Numbered from the stretch's first letter, positions 8,752 to 17,424 are shown. The stretch: DNA of 64,000 bases from Sphingomonas jaspsi DSM 18422 (GCF_000585415.1 NZ_KK073876.1:1547810-1611809), one strand, 5' to 3'. The notes: generated by a model from the letters alone, not told the origin. Program-made: numbers and translations.

Positions 8752-9069
8752 TCAGTCCAGCACGGCGAGCATATGCGAACACAGCGACTTGATCGCGTCG
8801 GCATTGTTGGCCGCGCGCAACGGATGTTCCAACCGCATCGCGCATTCGCCGATCTGCGCCTCCCCGAAATAGGAAGAGGTGCCGGCCAGATTGTGCATCA
8901 GCCGGGCGATCGACTGGACGTCGAAGTCCAGCTGGAAGGCAGCGTCGAGGGCACGCCGAATGGCCATGACCAGCTCATGTTTCTGCCCAGCATAGATTTC
9001 TTCGACGGTGAGGCCGGTCAGCGATACCGATGTCGCACCGTTTCCAAACACACCACCCGGATGAAGCAT
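8752..9069 (-). CDS. HPt domain phosphotransfer protein
   Basis: From the chosen ATG the protein has 105 residues with the HPt signature around a phosphorylatable His (LMHNLAGTSSYFGEAQIGE), the usual H-x-L-x-G-x-S pattern in a four-helix bundle. ATG 9069 is preferred over an in-frame ATG at 9126 because GGAAGG lies 7 bases upstream. It would shuttle phosphate between a distant hybrid kinase and a receiver, most simply the downstream single-domain regulator. The cognate kinase is not in this window. Confidence 0.78.
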   Translation of the reverse strand: MLHPGGVFGNGATSVSLTGLTVEEIYAGQKHELVMAIRRALDAAFQLDFDVQSIARLMHNLAGTSSYFGEAQIGECAMRLEHPLRAANNADAIKSLCSHMLAVLD

Positions 9070-9154
9070 GACCGAACCTTCCGCGATTGCCGTTGGCCCG
9101 AAGTAAACGGCAATGCTTGACGGCACCTATCCTGAAGGTCCGTAACGGATGAGG

Positions 9155-10306
9155 TTAGCGGGTGTCGGCGACCGTCCGACCGATCAATTCCTTCATGATT
9201 TCAGAGGTGCCGCCATAAATCCGGCTGACACGGGCATCCCTCCAGAGTCGAGCGATCGGATATTCATTCATATAGCCGGCGCCGCCGTGAAGCTGGAGCG
9301 AGGCGTCGCATGCTTCCCACTGCATCTCGGTGTGCCACAATTTGGCGGCGCTCGCTTCGGCGGGTGTGAGCTTTCCCGCGACATGGCGCGCGATCGCCCA
9401 GTCGAGATGCGCCCAGCCGACCTGCAGCTTGGCGGCAAGGTCGGCCAAGACGAAGCGGCTGTTCTGGAAGTCGATGACGCGCTTGCCGAACGCCTTGCGG
9501 TCACGAGTGAAGCTGACCGCTTCGTCGTAAGCACGTTGGGCCGAGGCCTGCGCCTGCGCGGCGATCGACAGGCGTTCCTGCGGCAGTTGCTGCATCAGCA
9601 TCACGAACCCGCCATTCTCCTGGCCGATCAGGCGGTCGGCCGGGAGCCAGACGTCGTCGAAGAACAGCTCGGCGGTATCGTTGCCGTGCAAACCGATCTT
9701 GTCGAGGTTGCGACCGCGCGTGAAACCCTCGTCGTCACGCTCGACGACGAACAGCGAGATCCCGCGGGCGCGGCCTTCCTCGGTGGTGCGGGCACAGACG
9801 ATGACGATGTCCGCGCCATGGCCGTTGGTGATATAGGTCTTGCTGCCCGACAGGCGCCACCCGTTGCCGTCGCGGCGCGCGATGGATTTCATCCCCTGAA
9901 GGTCGCTGCCCGCCCCCGGCTCGGTCATGGCGATCGCGCTGACGATAGTGCCGTCGACCATGCCGGTCAGGTAGCGGCGCTTCTGTTCGTCGCTGCCGTA
10001 GTGGACGAGGTAATCCGCGACGATGTCGGACTGGAGCGAGAAACCGGCCGCGGAACCCAGATAGGCGATCTCTTCGGTCACGATCGCGTTGAAGCTGAAG
10101 TCGAGGCCAGGCCCGCCATAGGCTTCGGGAACCTGCGGGCATAACAGGCCGGCCGCCCCGACCTTTTGCCAGGCGTCGCGCTCGACGGTGCCGTCGCGCT
10201 CATGATCGTCCATTCGCGGGGCGATGACGTCGTGCAGGACGCGGCGGACGGTGTCGCGGAACGCGTCGTGGTCGTCGGTGAAGATGGTGCGGTCGGACGG
10301 GATCAT
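9155..10306 (-). CDS. acyl-CoA dehydrogenase, LCAD-like active site
   Basis: This 383-residue FAD enzyme introduces a trans-2 double bond into acyl-CoA in fatty-acid or amino-acid catabolism. Motifs are AMTEPGAGSDLQG, GSKTYITNG, DRKAFGKRV and LHGGAGYMNEYP. At the position where MCAD carries its catalytic Glu the sequence is IYGGTSEIMK, with Gly. The likely base is the Glu of QQLPQERLSIA, as I recall for long-chain acyl-CoA dehydrogenases. It is divergent from the racemase gene, with a 41-bp gap, suggesting a shared control region. Chain-length preference is not certain. Confidence 0.88.
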   Translation of the reverse strand: MIPSDRTIFTDDHDAFRDTVRRVLHDVIAPRMDDHERDGTVERDAWQKVGAAGLLCPQVPEAYGGPGLDFSFNAIVTEEIAYLGSAAGFSLQSDIVADYLVHYGSDEQKRRYLTGMVDGTIVSAIAMTEPGAGSDLQGMKSIARRDGNGWRLSGSKTYITNGHGADIVIVCARTTEEGRARGISLFVVERDDEGFTRGRNLDKIGLHGNDTAELFFDDVWLPADRLIGQENGGFVMLMQQLPQERLSIAAQAQASAQRAYDEAVSFTRDRKAFGKRVIDFQNSRFVLADLAAKLQVGWAHLDWAIARHVAGKLTPAEASAAKLWHTEMQWEACDASLQLHGGAGYMNEYPIARLWRDARVSRIYGGTSEIMKELIGRTVADTR

Positions 10307-10347
10307 GGCGACGACGCTAGCGCAGCGCCGGGCCGCCCGCTAGCGTC

Positions 10348-11421
10348 ATGTCCATGACGCTACCGCTTGAAGGCCTCACTATCATCGAAATGGCCGGATT
10401 GGGACCCGGACCCTTTGCTGCGATGATGCTTGCCGACCATGGCGCACGTGTCGTTCGGGTCGAACGGGCGGGGATGATCGCGGTGCCGAACGATCCCCTG
10501 CTGCGCAACCGCCAGAGCATTTCGCTCGACCTGAAGCGCGAGGATCACCGCGGGGTGGTGCACCGGCTGGCCACCAATGCGGACGGGCTGATCGAAGGCT
10601 ACCGCCCCGGCGTCATGGAACGGCTCGGCCTTGGCCCGGACGCGCTGCAGGCGGTCAATCCCAGGCTTGTTTACGGGCGGGTGACCGGGTGGGGGCAGGA
10701 TGGGCCGCTGGCGAACAGTGCCGGTCATGACATTGACTATCTGGCATTGACCGGCCTGCTGCACGCGATGGGCGAACCCGACCGGCCGCCGCGCCCGCCA
10801 ATGAACCTGGTTGCCGACTATGCCGGCGGGGGCATGATGCTGGCGTTCGGCATGGCGGCCGCCCTGCTCGACGTGCAGCGCGGTGCGGCAGGCAGGGTGA
10901 TCGATTCGGCGATGACCGACGGTGCGGCGCTGACCGGAGCCTTGATCTACGGCCTGAAGGCGGCTGGCGCGTGGAACGGGGGCAGGGGGAACAACCTGCT
11001 CGACGGCGGCGATCCGCTGTATCGATGCTATCGCTGCGCCGACGGGAATTATCTGGCATTGGGCGCGATCGAACCCCAGTTCCGGCGGGCACTGCTGGAA
11101 GGGCTCGGGATCGCCGAAGCGACCAAGGAGGCGGTCGCCGCCACTATCGAGACCCGGACGCGCGACGAATGGGTGGAGCGGTTCGCCGGTATCGACGCGT
11201 GCGTCGCGCCGGTGCTGGACATGGACGAGGCCCCCGATCATCCGCACAACCGCGCCCGCAAGGTCTTCGTGGCGGTCGGCGGCGTGGTCCAGCCGATGCC
11301 TGCGCCCCGCTATGGCGAGCGACCGCCTGTGTCGCCGCCGCGCCAGCCGGGCGAGGACGGACCGACCATTCTCCGTTCGCTGGGCTATGACGCGCCGCAG
11401 ATCGATGAATTGCTGTCCTGA
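10348..11421 (+). CDS. alpha-methylacyl-CoA racemase (CaiB/BaiF family III CoA-transferase fold)
   Basis: The 357-residue protein has the type III CoA-transferase fold with racemase residues: His in SAGHDIDYLALTG, Asp in NLVADYAGGG and Glu in LGAIEPQFR. These correspond to the catalytic His, Asp and Glu of the mycobacterial alpha-methylacyl-CoA racemase as I recall them. It interconverts (R)- and (S)-2-methylacyl-CoA so that branched chains can enter beta-oxidation, fitting the divergent acyl-CoA dehydrogenase next door. ATG 10348 or 10354 may be used. The aminotransferase gene follows 51 bases later. Confidence 0.88.
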   Translation: MSMTLPLEGLTIIEMAGLGPGPFAAMMLADHGARVVRVERAGMIAVPNDPLLRNRQSISLDLKREDHRGVVHRLATNADGLIEGYRPGVMERLGLGPDALQAVNPRLVYGRVTGWGQDGPLANSAGHDIDYLALTGLLHAMGEPDRPPRPPMNLVADYAGGGMMLAFGMAAALLDVQRGAAGRVIDSAMTDGAALTGALIYGLKAAGAWNGGRGNNLLDGGDPLYRCYRCADGNYLALGAIEPQFRRALLEGLGIAEATKEAVAATIETRTRDEWVERFAGIDACVAPVLDMDEAPDHPHNRARKVFVAVGGVVQPMPAPRYGERPPVSPPRQPGEDGPTILRSLGYDAPQIDELLS

Positions 11422-11472
11422 AAGGGCGATGACGCAGCGTGCCCGGCTGCGGGGCGCCATAAGGGAGTGATG

Positions 11473-12627
11473 ATGAACCCGCTTTACGAACAGATGCCGG
11501 TCAGTGTTTTCGAGCGCATGTCGCTTGCCGCTGCGCGGTACGGCGCGGTCAATCTTGGACAAGGTTTCCCCGATTTTGGCTGGCCGCCCGAAATCCTTGA
11601 CGCTGCCGCCGCTGCGCTGGTCGATGGATCGAACCAATATGCCCCGTCGCGCGGGTTGCCGGCGCTGCGCGCTGCGGTCGCGGCCCATTATTCGCGGCAT
11701 CATGGGCTTTCGATCGATGCGGAACATATCTGCGTGACGAGCGGCGCCACGGAAGCGCTGGCCGCCGCCATCCTCGCGGTGGTCGAGCCCGGCGATGAAG
11801 TGATCGTCATGACCCCGGCCTACGATGCCTATGCGCCACTGATCCGGCGGGCTGGAGGGACCGTCGTCGAAGTCGCGCTGACGCCGCCCGGCTGGGCAGT
11901 GGACCGGCATGCGCTGGAGGCGGCAGTCAGTGAACGGACGCGGGCGATCATCGTCAATAATCCGCACAATCCGACGGGCCGCCTGTTCGACCGGGCCGAG
12001 CTCGAGGCGATCGCCGCGGTGGCCCGCGACCATGAACTGGTCGTGATCGCCGACGAGGTGTGGGAGCATATCCTGCTCGACGGGCAGCAATTCACGCCCA
12101 TCGCCTCGCTGCCGGGTATGGCCGAGCGAACGATCAAATGCGGGTCGGCGGGAAAGATATTTTCGCTGACCGGCTGGAAGATCGGCTGGCTGGTTGCAGC
12201 GCCCGAACTGGCGGCGGTCGCGGCGCGGGCGCACCAGTTCCTGACGTTCGCCAGCGCGCCGAACCTGCAGGCAGCGGTCGCCTATGGCCTGACCGACGGC
12301 GATGCGTGGATCGGACCGATGCGCGAACGGTTTGCGCGCGCTCGCGACGCGATGACGGCAGGTCTCCGGCACGCAGGTTACGTCGTGCTGCCCTCGGCAT
12401 CGACCTATTTCCTGTGCATAGACCTAGCCGCATCGGGAATCGACGCGACCGACGCGCAGTTCGCAGCGCGGGCGATCGAGGAGGCGGGTGTCGCCGTGGT
12501 GCCGCTATCGGCCTTTTCGGACGCGGGGGCGCCGCGGCATCTGGTGCGGCTATGCTTCGCAAAGAAGCAGGAGACCATCGAGGTCGGTGTGGCCGCGATG
12601 GCAAAGGCGAGAGAATATTGGGCATGA
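11473..12627 (+). CDS. PLP-dependent class I/II aminotransferase
   Basis: This fold-type I aminotransferase of 384 residues has LGQGFPDFGWPPEI, VTSGATEALAAAIL, NNPHNPTGRLF and the PLP lysine in SAGKIFSLTGWKIGW, as in kynurenine/methionine aminotransferases (YbdL) and DapC-like proteins. ATG 11473 sits 5 bases after AAGGGAG; GTG 11467 and ATG 11470 are in-frame alternatives. It overlaps the ALDH7 gene by four bases (ATGA), so the two act together, plausibly in lysine/2-aminoadipate breakdown with this enzyme deaminating 2-aminoadipate. The substrate is inferred. Confidence 0.82.
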   Translation: MNPLYEQMPVSVFERMSLAAARYGAVNLGQGFPDFGWPPEILDAAAAALVDGSNQYAPSRGLPALRAAVAAHYSRHHGLSIDAEHICVTSGATEALAAAILAVVEPGDEVIVMTPAYDAYAPLIRRAGGTVVEVALTPPGWAVDRHALEAAVSERTRAIIVNNPHNPTGRLFDRAELEAIAAVARDHELVVIADEVWEHILLDGQQFTPIASLPGMAERTIKCGSAGKIFSLTGWKIGWLVAAPELAAVAARAHQFLTFASAPNLQAAVAYGLTDGDAWIGPMRERFARARDAMTAGLRHAGYVVLPSASTYFLCIDLAASGIDATDAQFAARAIEEAGVAVVPLSAFSDAGAPRHLVRLCFAKKQETIEVGVAAMAKAREYWA

Positions 12628-14111
12628 CGACGCAGGATGAAATCGGGCCGCTATTGCAGGTGCTGGGCGTTGAGGCGGGGCATGGCAGCCTGCAATCTCG
12701 TTCGCCGATCGACGACGGCTTGCTAGGGACGGTGGGCGAAGCGAACGACGGTGACGTCGACGCCGCCCTATCACAAGCGGTTTCCGCCTTCGCTGCCTGG
12801 TGCCAGGTGCCCGCCCCGAGACGCGGGGAGCTGGTGCGTTTGTTGGGTGAGGAGCTGCGCGCTGCCAAGGAGCCATTGGCGCGGCTGGTCACATTAGAAG
12901 CGGGCAAGATCATATCGGAGGGCCTCGGAGAGGTTCAGGAGATGATCGACATCTGCGATTTCGCCGTCGGACTGTCGCGCCAGCTTTACGGCCTGACCAT
13001 TGCCAGCGAACGACCCGACCACCGCATGATCGAGCAATGGCATCCGTTGGGGACGGTGGCGATCGTCACCGCCTTCAATTTCCCGGTTGCGGTGTGGGCG
13101 TGGAATGCCGCGCTGGCGCTGGTTTGCGGCAATCCGGTCGTCTGGAAGCCGAGCGAGAAGACCCCGCTGACCGCCGCGGCCGTGATGGCCATTTTTGCGC
13201 GGGCAGCGGCGCGTTTCGGGGATGCGCCTGAAGGGCTGGCGCAAGTCCTTCAGGGGGGGCGCACAGTCGGCGAGGCGCTGTGCGACGATCCCCGGGCGGC
13301 GCTGGTGTCGGCGACGGGTTCGACGCGCATGGGTCGCGAGGTGGGCCCTCGCGTCGCGTCGCGCTTCGGACGGACCTTGCTCGAGTTGGGCGGCAATAAT
13401 GCGATGCTCGTCACCCCGAGCGCGGACCTGGCCTTGGCGGAGCGGGCCATCCTGTTTTCGGCGGCCGGGACCGCGGGTCAGCGCTGTACGACTCTCAGGC
13501 GCCTCATCGCGCATCGCTCGATCGCCGACGGATTGGTCGAGCGTCTGTCCAGCCTCTATGCGCGGCTTCCGGTTGGCGATCCGCGCGACGAAGCAACTCT
13601 GGTCGGCCCGTTGATCGACGAAGCGGCGGAAGCGGCGATGATGCGCGCCCTCGATACTGCGCGCGAGCAGGGCGGTATCGTCCATGGCGGCGAGCGTCTT
13701 GCACCCAGGCTCGTACGTCCGGCCTTGGTTGAGGTGACTGCGCAGGAGGGCGTCGTGTTGGCGGAAACCTTCGCCCCGATCCTCTACGTGCTGCGCTACG
13801 ACACGCTCGAGGAAGCGATCGAGCTCAACAATGCGGTGTCGCAGGGCCTCAGCAGTTCGATCTTCACCAACGATTTGCGCGAAGCCGAGCGGTTCCTGTC
13901 GGCGGCCGGATCGGACTGCGGCATCGCTAACGTCAACATCGGTCCATCGGGCGCGGAAATCGGCGGGGCGTTCGGGGGTGAAAAGGAAACCGGCGGCGGG
14001 CGCGAAAGCGGCTCGGACAGCTGGAAGGCCTATATGCGCCGCGCGACCAACACCATCAACTACGGGTACGCCTTGCCGCTGGCGCAAGGCGTGCGATTCG
14101 ACCTCGACTAG
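12624..14111 (+). CDS. amaB: ALDH7-family aldehyde dehydrogenase (L-aminoadipate-semialdehyde / piperideine-6-carboxylate dehydrogenase)
   Basis: The 495-residue NAD-dependent dehydrogenase has ALDH7 signatures: ELGGNNAMLV with the general-base Glu, catalytic Cys in GTAGQRCTTLRR and the C-terminal IGGAFGGEKETGGGRESG block with SDSWKAYMRR. ALDH7A1/AmaB oxidises 2-aminoadipate-6-semialdehyde to 2-aminoadipate in lysine catabolism. The start is the ATG in the ATGA overlap with the aminotransferase; the open frame extends much further upstream but only as a shadow of that gene. It ends four bases into a convergent EAL gene. Confidence 0.87.
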   Translation: MTTQDEIGPLLQVLGVEAGHGSLQSRSPIDDGLLGTVGEANDGDVDAALSQAVSAFAAWCQVPAPRRGELVRLLGEELRAAKEPLARLVTLEAGKIISEGLGEVQEMIDICDFAVGLSRQLYGLTIASERPDHRMIEQWHPLGTVAIVTAFNFPVAVWAWNAALALVCGNPVVWKPSEKTPLTAAAVMAIFARAAARFGDAPEGLAQVLQGGRTVGEALCDDPRAALVSATGSTRMGREVGPRVASRFGRTLLELGGNNAMLVTPSADLALAERAILFSAAGTAGQRCTTLRRLIAHRSIADGLVERLSSLYARLPVGDPRDEATLVGPLIDEAAEAAMMRALDTAREQGGIVHGGERLAPRLVRPALVEVTAQEGVVLAETFAPILYVLRYDTLEEAIELNNAVSQGLSSSIFTNDLREAERFLSAAGSDCGIANVNIGPSGAEIGGAFGGEKETGGGRESGSDSWKAYMRRATNTINYGYALPLAQGVRFDLD

Positions 14112-14914
14112 GCGTTGCCGATGAGGCCCGGCCAGCGATCGGGCAATTCGCGCGTCCATTGCAGCAGTTCGTCGGGCGGGAGCGGCTTTGCGAGGACATA
14201 GCCTTGGGCGACGTCGCAATTGAGCTGGCGCAGAAGGCGCAGCTGTTCGACGGTTTCGACACCCTCTGCCGTGACGCTGAGGCCAAGCCCGTGGGCGAGG
14301 TCGATGATTGACCGGACGATCAGCTGGCTGTCGTTCGACGTCGGCGCGTCCTCGACGAAGAAACGATCGATCTTGAGTTCGGTGAACGGCAATTGCCGCA
14401 GCTGCATCAAGGTGGAATAGCCGACGCCGAAATCGTCGATGGCCAACCCGATGCCCTTGATGCGGAAGCGGGTCAGTGTGTCCATCAGCTTGACCAGCGG
14501 CTGGGTGGCGCCTTCGGTCAGCTCCAGCACCAGGCGGTCCGTCGGCACTTCGATCGCCCGGCACATCCGCTCGACCAGGTCGGGGAAGTCGAGCGCGTCG
14601 AGGCTAAGCGCCGAGATATTAAAGGCGAGGGCGGTGTCCAGTCCCTCGTCGCGCCACTGGCGCCACTGGCGCAGCGTCGTGCGAAGTCCCCACTGTGTGA
14701 GTTGGTCGATCAAGCCGTGCTTTTCGGCCAGCGGAACGAAACGGGCAGGGGACACCGCGCCCAGATCGGGATCGTCCCATCGCACCAATGCCTCGACACG
14801 GTGGAGGCGACCGTCCGACAGGTTGACCTTCGGTTGGTAGACCATGCGAAGCCGACCGTTGATCAGCGCACGCTCGAATCCGTCGAGCAGGCCAAGGTCG
14901 GCAGGGGCGATCAT
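14108..14914 (-). CDS. stand-alone EAL domain c-di-GMP phosphodiesterase
   Basis: The 268-residue protein is essentially one EAL domain. Catalytic and metal-binding motifs are present: VEALVRW, AFNISALSL, VLELTEGA, AIDDFGVGYS, ELKIDRFFV and TAEGVETVEQ. It should hydrolyse c-di-GMP to pGpG in the cytoplasm. Its ATG overlaps the stop of the upstream response-regulator gene (14911-14914), so the two are translationally coupled and the regulator probably controls the phosphodiesterase. It converges on the ALDH7 gene with a 4-bp overlap. Confidence 0.88.
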   Translation of the reverse strand: MIAPADLGLLDGFERALINGRLRMVYQPKVNLSDGRLHRVEALVRWDDPDLGAVSPARFVPLAEKHGLIDQLTQWGLRTTLRQWRQWRDEGLDTALAFNISALSLDALDFPDLVERMCRAIEVPTDRLVLELTEGATQPLVKLMDTLTRFRIKGIGLAIDDFGVGYSTLMQLRQLPFTELKIDRFFVEDAPTSNDSQLIVRSIIDLAHGLGLSVTAEGVETVEQLRLLRQLNCDVAQGYVLAKPLPPDELLQWTRELPDRWPGLIGNA

Positions 14915-15300
14915 GGCACCAGCGTCGGCTTCAACTCGTTAAGAATGTCTTCCAGCTGTTCGAGGCGGGCAGGTTTTTCGACCGGCCCGACCATTTGCAG
15001 GCCGAGCGAGTTGCCCAGCCGAAAGGCGCTGTCGAGGACGCGGCGGTCGAACCCGCTGATGATCAGCACCGGATCGGTGAATTCCTGCTCCGCCAGGAAG
15101 CGCAGCAACTCCACACCGTCCATGCCCGGCATTTGGAGGTCAAGCGCCACCATGTTCGGACGATCGGCCAAAAACCGGTCGCGAAACTGCTGGTCGTTCG
15201 CGGTTACGATGGGCTGGTATCCGCACAAATCCGCGGCTTTTGCGACATAATCGGCCAATGCCGGCTCGTCATCAATCACTAACAGCCTGGGGAAGGCCAT
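14911..15300 (-). CDS. single-domain response regulator coupled to an EAL gene
   Basis: This 129-residue receiver domain has the acidic pair (LLVIDDEPALADY), phosphoacceptor Asp (VALDLQMPGMDG), switch Ser (LIISGFDRR) and Lys (GPVEKPARL). ATG 15300 aligns with the usual receiver N-terminus and has GGAGGAG about 11 bases upstream; in-frame ATG 15324 and a start at 15342 are alternatives. The gene overlaps the downstream EAL gene by four bases. Acting together they would form a two-component input to c-di-GMP degradation; the kinase is not nearby. Confidence 0.83.
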   Translation of the reverse strand: MAFPRLLVIDDEPALADYVAKAADLCGYQPIVTANDQQFRDRFLADRPNMVALDLQMPGMDGVELLRFLAEQEFTDPVLIISGFDRRVLDSAFRLGNSLGLQMVGPVEKPARLEQLEDILNELKPTLVP

Positions 15301-15451
15301 GTCGGGTTCATCTCCTCCGCGCATCTCAACGCTAACCGACACTCAACAGCTTTCCGAGCCACCGTCAAACGCATGAAACCGGATTTTAACCCAAAAAAAG
15401 CTAAACATCGGCTTTGACGCGATTTTCGGTCGCAATGAAGGGAATTGCCAG

Positions 15452-16162
15452 ATGTTCGGCAGCCTTATCCGGCGCAAGCAGACCCATCGCCCGCTCGGCG
15501 AAGACAATGTGGCTTTCGAGTCGACCACCTTTTCGCTGACGACGGCCGTTCCCCGGCCTGCCGAGCGCCGCGGCGATGACCGGGTGATGGCCATGTTGCG
15601 GGTCGCCAAGCTCAGCTACGCCGACGGCGAACGCAACCAGCTGATAAGGGTTTGCAACGTGTCGGCTGGCGGTCTGATGGCCGAAGTCGGCCATGAAGTC
15701 GCCGTCGGCGACCAAGTCGAGATCGAACTGTCGTCGCAGAAAATCCCGTCGACCGTGGTTTGGACTCGTCAGGGGACCGCCGGCTTCAAATTCGCGCAGA
15801 ATATCGACCTGGGCGAGCTTCTTGCCGGTCGCAAGCCGCGCCACGGCTTCCGCCCGCGGCCGCCCCGGCTTGAGGTCGACTGCCGCGCCAACGTCAAGCT
15901 GGGCGACAAATATTACAACGTCGACGTCCACGATATCTCGCTTGGCGGACTCAAGGTCGAACCGATCGACGAATATTGCCTCGGCAAGCCGGTCATCGTG
16001 GTGGTCGAGAGCCTGCGGCCGGTGCGCGGCGAAGTCCGCTGGTTCGCCGACCGCAAGGCCGGCATCGTGTTCGACCAGCCGCTGAAGTTCGAAGAACTGG
16101 CTGAATGGGTCGGCAAGCGGCTCGAACTCGCGGCGCTCAAAGCATCGATCAAGAAGGGCTGA
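15452..16162 (+). CDS. tandem PilZ domain protein (c-di-GMP receptor)
   Basis: The 236-residue protein carries two PilZ domains. The first (about residues 38-125) has the arginine cluster RRGDDR and NVSAGGL. The second (about 132-225) has RPRPPR and DISLGGLKVE. Both therefore keep the R-x3-R plus D/N-x-S-x2-G arrangement used to bind c-di-GMP. No membrane segment or catalytic domain is visible, so it likely relays c-di-GMP level to an unknown partner. GAAGGGA precedes the ATG. It is divergent from the response regulator-EAL operon. Confidence 0.86.
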   Translation: MFGSLIRRKQTHRPLGEDNVAFESTTFSLTTAVPRPAERRGDDRVMAMLRVAKLSYADGERNQLIRVCNVSAGGLMAEVGHEVAVGDQVEIELSSQKIPSTVVWTRQGTAGFKFAQNIDLGELLAGRKPRHGFRPRPPRLEVDCRANVKLGDKYYNVDVHDISLGGLKVEPIDEYCLGKPVIVVVESLRPVRGEVRWFADRKAGIVFDQPLKFEELAEWVGKRLELAALKASIKKG

Positions 16163-16196
16163 CCCTTTTCGGATCGCCTGTAACTTCCTATCTCGC

Positions 16197-16214
16197 GCCC
16201 TTGAACGAAAGGGC
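16197..16214 (+). promoter_or_regulatory. hairpin immediately before msrA
   Basis: GCCCTT (16197-16202) pairs with AAGGGC (16209-16214) around a 6-base loop. The 3' arm includes the AAGGG that best fits the msrA ribosome-binding site for the ATG at 16221. The hairpin could therefore mask the ribosome site. Its biological use is speculative. Confidence 0.3.
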
Positions 16215-16220
16215 ATGAGA

Positions 16221-16775
16221 ATGGCAGATCAGGTAGCGGTGCTCGCAGGCGGATGTTTCTGGTGCACCGAAGCAGTGTTCCTCGACGTCGTCGGCGTAAA
16301 GTCGGTCGAAAGCGGCTACACCGGCGGCACCACCGTGAATCCGACTTACAAGCAGGTTTGCGGGGGCGATACCGGCCATGCCGAGGCGATCCGCATCACG
16401 TTCGACGATTCCGAGCTGAGCTATGACGATCTGCTCGACATCTTCTTCGCCATCCATGACCCGACCCAGCTCAACCGGCAGGGCAACGATATCGGCACCC
16501 AGTATCGCAGCGCCATCTTCCCGCAGGACGAGGTCCAGGCCGACGCTGCGCGGGCCGCGCTTGCCCGCGCGAACGATGCGCTTAGCGGCAAGGTAGTCAC
16601 GACGATCGAGCCCAAGGCGGAATGGTATCCGGCGGAAGACTATCACCAGGATTATTGGGCGGGCGAAGGCCAGCGCAATCCTTATTGTCTGGCGGTGATT
16701 CCGCCGAAGCTGGCCAAGCTGCGCAAGAGTTTCCAGGCGCGGGTGAAAAGCCAGGCCGCGACCAGCGACATCTGA
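16221..16775 (+). CDS. msrA: peptide-methionine (S)-S-oxide reductase
   Basis: The 184-residue repair enzyme reduces methionine-S-sulfoxide in oxidised proteins. The active site GGCFWCTEAVF with catalytic Cys lies at the N-terminus, followed by GYTGGTTVNPTYKQV, GHAEAIRITFD, DPTQLNRQGNDIGTQYRS and AEDYHQDY. ATG 16221 is chosen over ATG 16215 because AAGGG would be too close to the earlier codon. There is no signal peptide, so it acts in the cytoplasm. Resolving cysteines after the catalytic domain are not obvious; recycling may use a Cys near the C-terminus (NPYC). Confidence 0.94.
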   Translation: MADQVAVLAGGCFWCTEAVFLDVVGVKSVESGYTGGTTVNPTYKQVCGGDTGHAEAIRITFDDSELSYDDLLDIFFAIHDPTQLNRQGNDIGTQYRSAIFPQDEVQADAARAALARANDALSGKVVTTIEPKAEWYPAEDYHQDYWAGEGQRNPYCLAVIPPKLAKLRKSFQARVKSQAATSDI

Positions 16776-16836
16776 CCGGTTCCATTCCGCACGATCGGGA
16801 CTAGGCTCGGCCAACGAATCGAGGGGGTCGAGGGGC

Positions 16837-17424
16837 GTGCGCGTGGAATGTCTGAAACTCTCGGCGGCAATGGCCGCCGCGTCGCTGGTGTCTAGCCTTT
16901 CGGCCACGTCTGTCGCGGCGCAATCATCCGCCGCCCCGCCTGTCCTTACGGTCGACCCAAGAACCAACGGCGTGCTTCCTGCCAATACCGAAATCGCGCT
17001 GGCGATGGACGATGAGCTGACCACCAAGGCTGGAAAGCTGAAGATCGGACAGAAGTTCGGACTATCGGTCGCAAAGGACGTGCGGGTCGGCGACTACATC
17101 ATCATCCCCCGCGGAACGCCGGCGATTGGCGAGATCATCTTCCTCACCGGCAAGGCGGCATTCGGGAAGTCGGGCAAAATGGAAGTGGCGCTGCGCTACG
17201 TCGACCTCAACGGTCGCCACATCCCTTTGATCGGCACCTATCGGCAGGAAGGCGAAGGCAACAGCGTGGCAACGGCCGCCGGCGTAGCCGCGGTGGGGGT
17301 GTTCGCGGGGGTCATCACAGGCCGCAGCGCCGTCATTCCGAAGGGCCGGATGCTGACGGCCTATTTGCGCGAATCGCTACCCGTTGCCTTTCCGGCCAAG
17401 GCGGCAATGCCCGCAAACCCCTGA
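16837..17424 (+). CDS. exported protein of unknown function
   Basis: The 195-residue protein begins with a Sec signal peptide (LKLSAAMAAASLVSSL) and a likely cleavage after TSVAA. The mature part has a compact beta-rich look (DVRVGDYIIIPRGTPAIGEI, VALRYVDLNGRHIPL) and a glycine/alanine-rich hydrophobic stretch near residues 148-168 (VATAAGVAAVGVFAGVITG) that could be a membrane-interacting segment. The start is GTG 16837. I recognise no catalytic motif. The stop abuts the stop of the convergent tsaC gene. Confidence 0.7.
   Translation: MRVECLKLSAAMAAASLVSSLSATSVAAQSSAAPPVLTVDPRTNGVLPANTEIALAMDDELTTKAGKLKIGQKFGLSVAKDVRVGDYIIIPRGTPAIGEIIFLTGKAAFGKSGKMEVALRYVDLNGRHIPLIGTYRQEGEGNSVATAAGVAAVGVFAGVITGRSAVIPKGRMLTAYLRESLPVAFPAKAAMPANP

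Noticed and set aside
8227..9120. 297-codon plus-strand frame through the tRNA and phosphorelay genes
   Set aside because: It runs across the tRNA-Gln gene and antisense to the HPt and receiver genes, whose motifs are intact.
10360..12372. 670-codon open frame on the minus strand
   Set aside because: It is antisense to the alpha-methylacyl-CoA racemase and aminotransferase genes, both with catalytic motifs. No domain is recognisable in it.
12060..12623. Upstream extension of the ALDH7 frame
   Set aside because: The frame is open for 188 codons before the real start, but this part is a shadow of the aminotransferase gene; the ALDH7 N-terminus begins at the ATG in the ATGA overlap.
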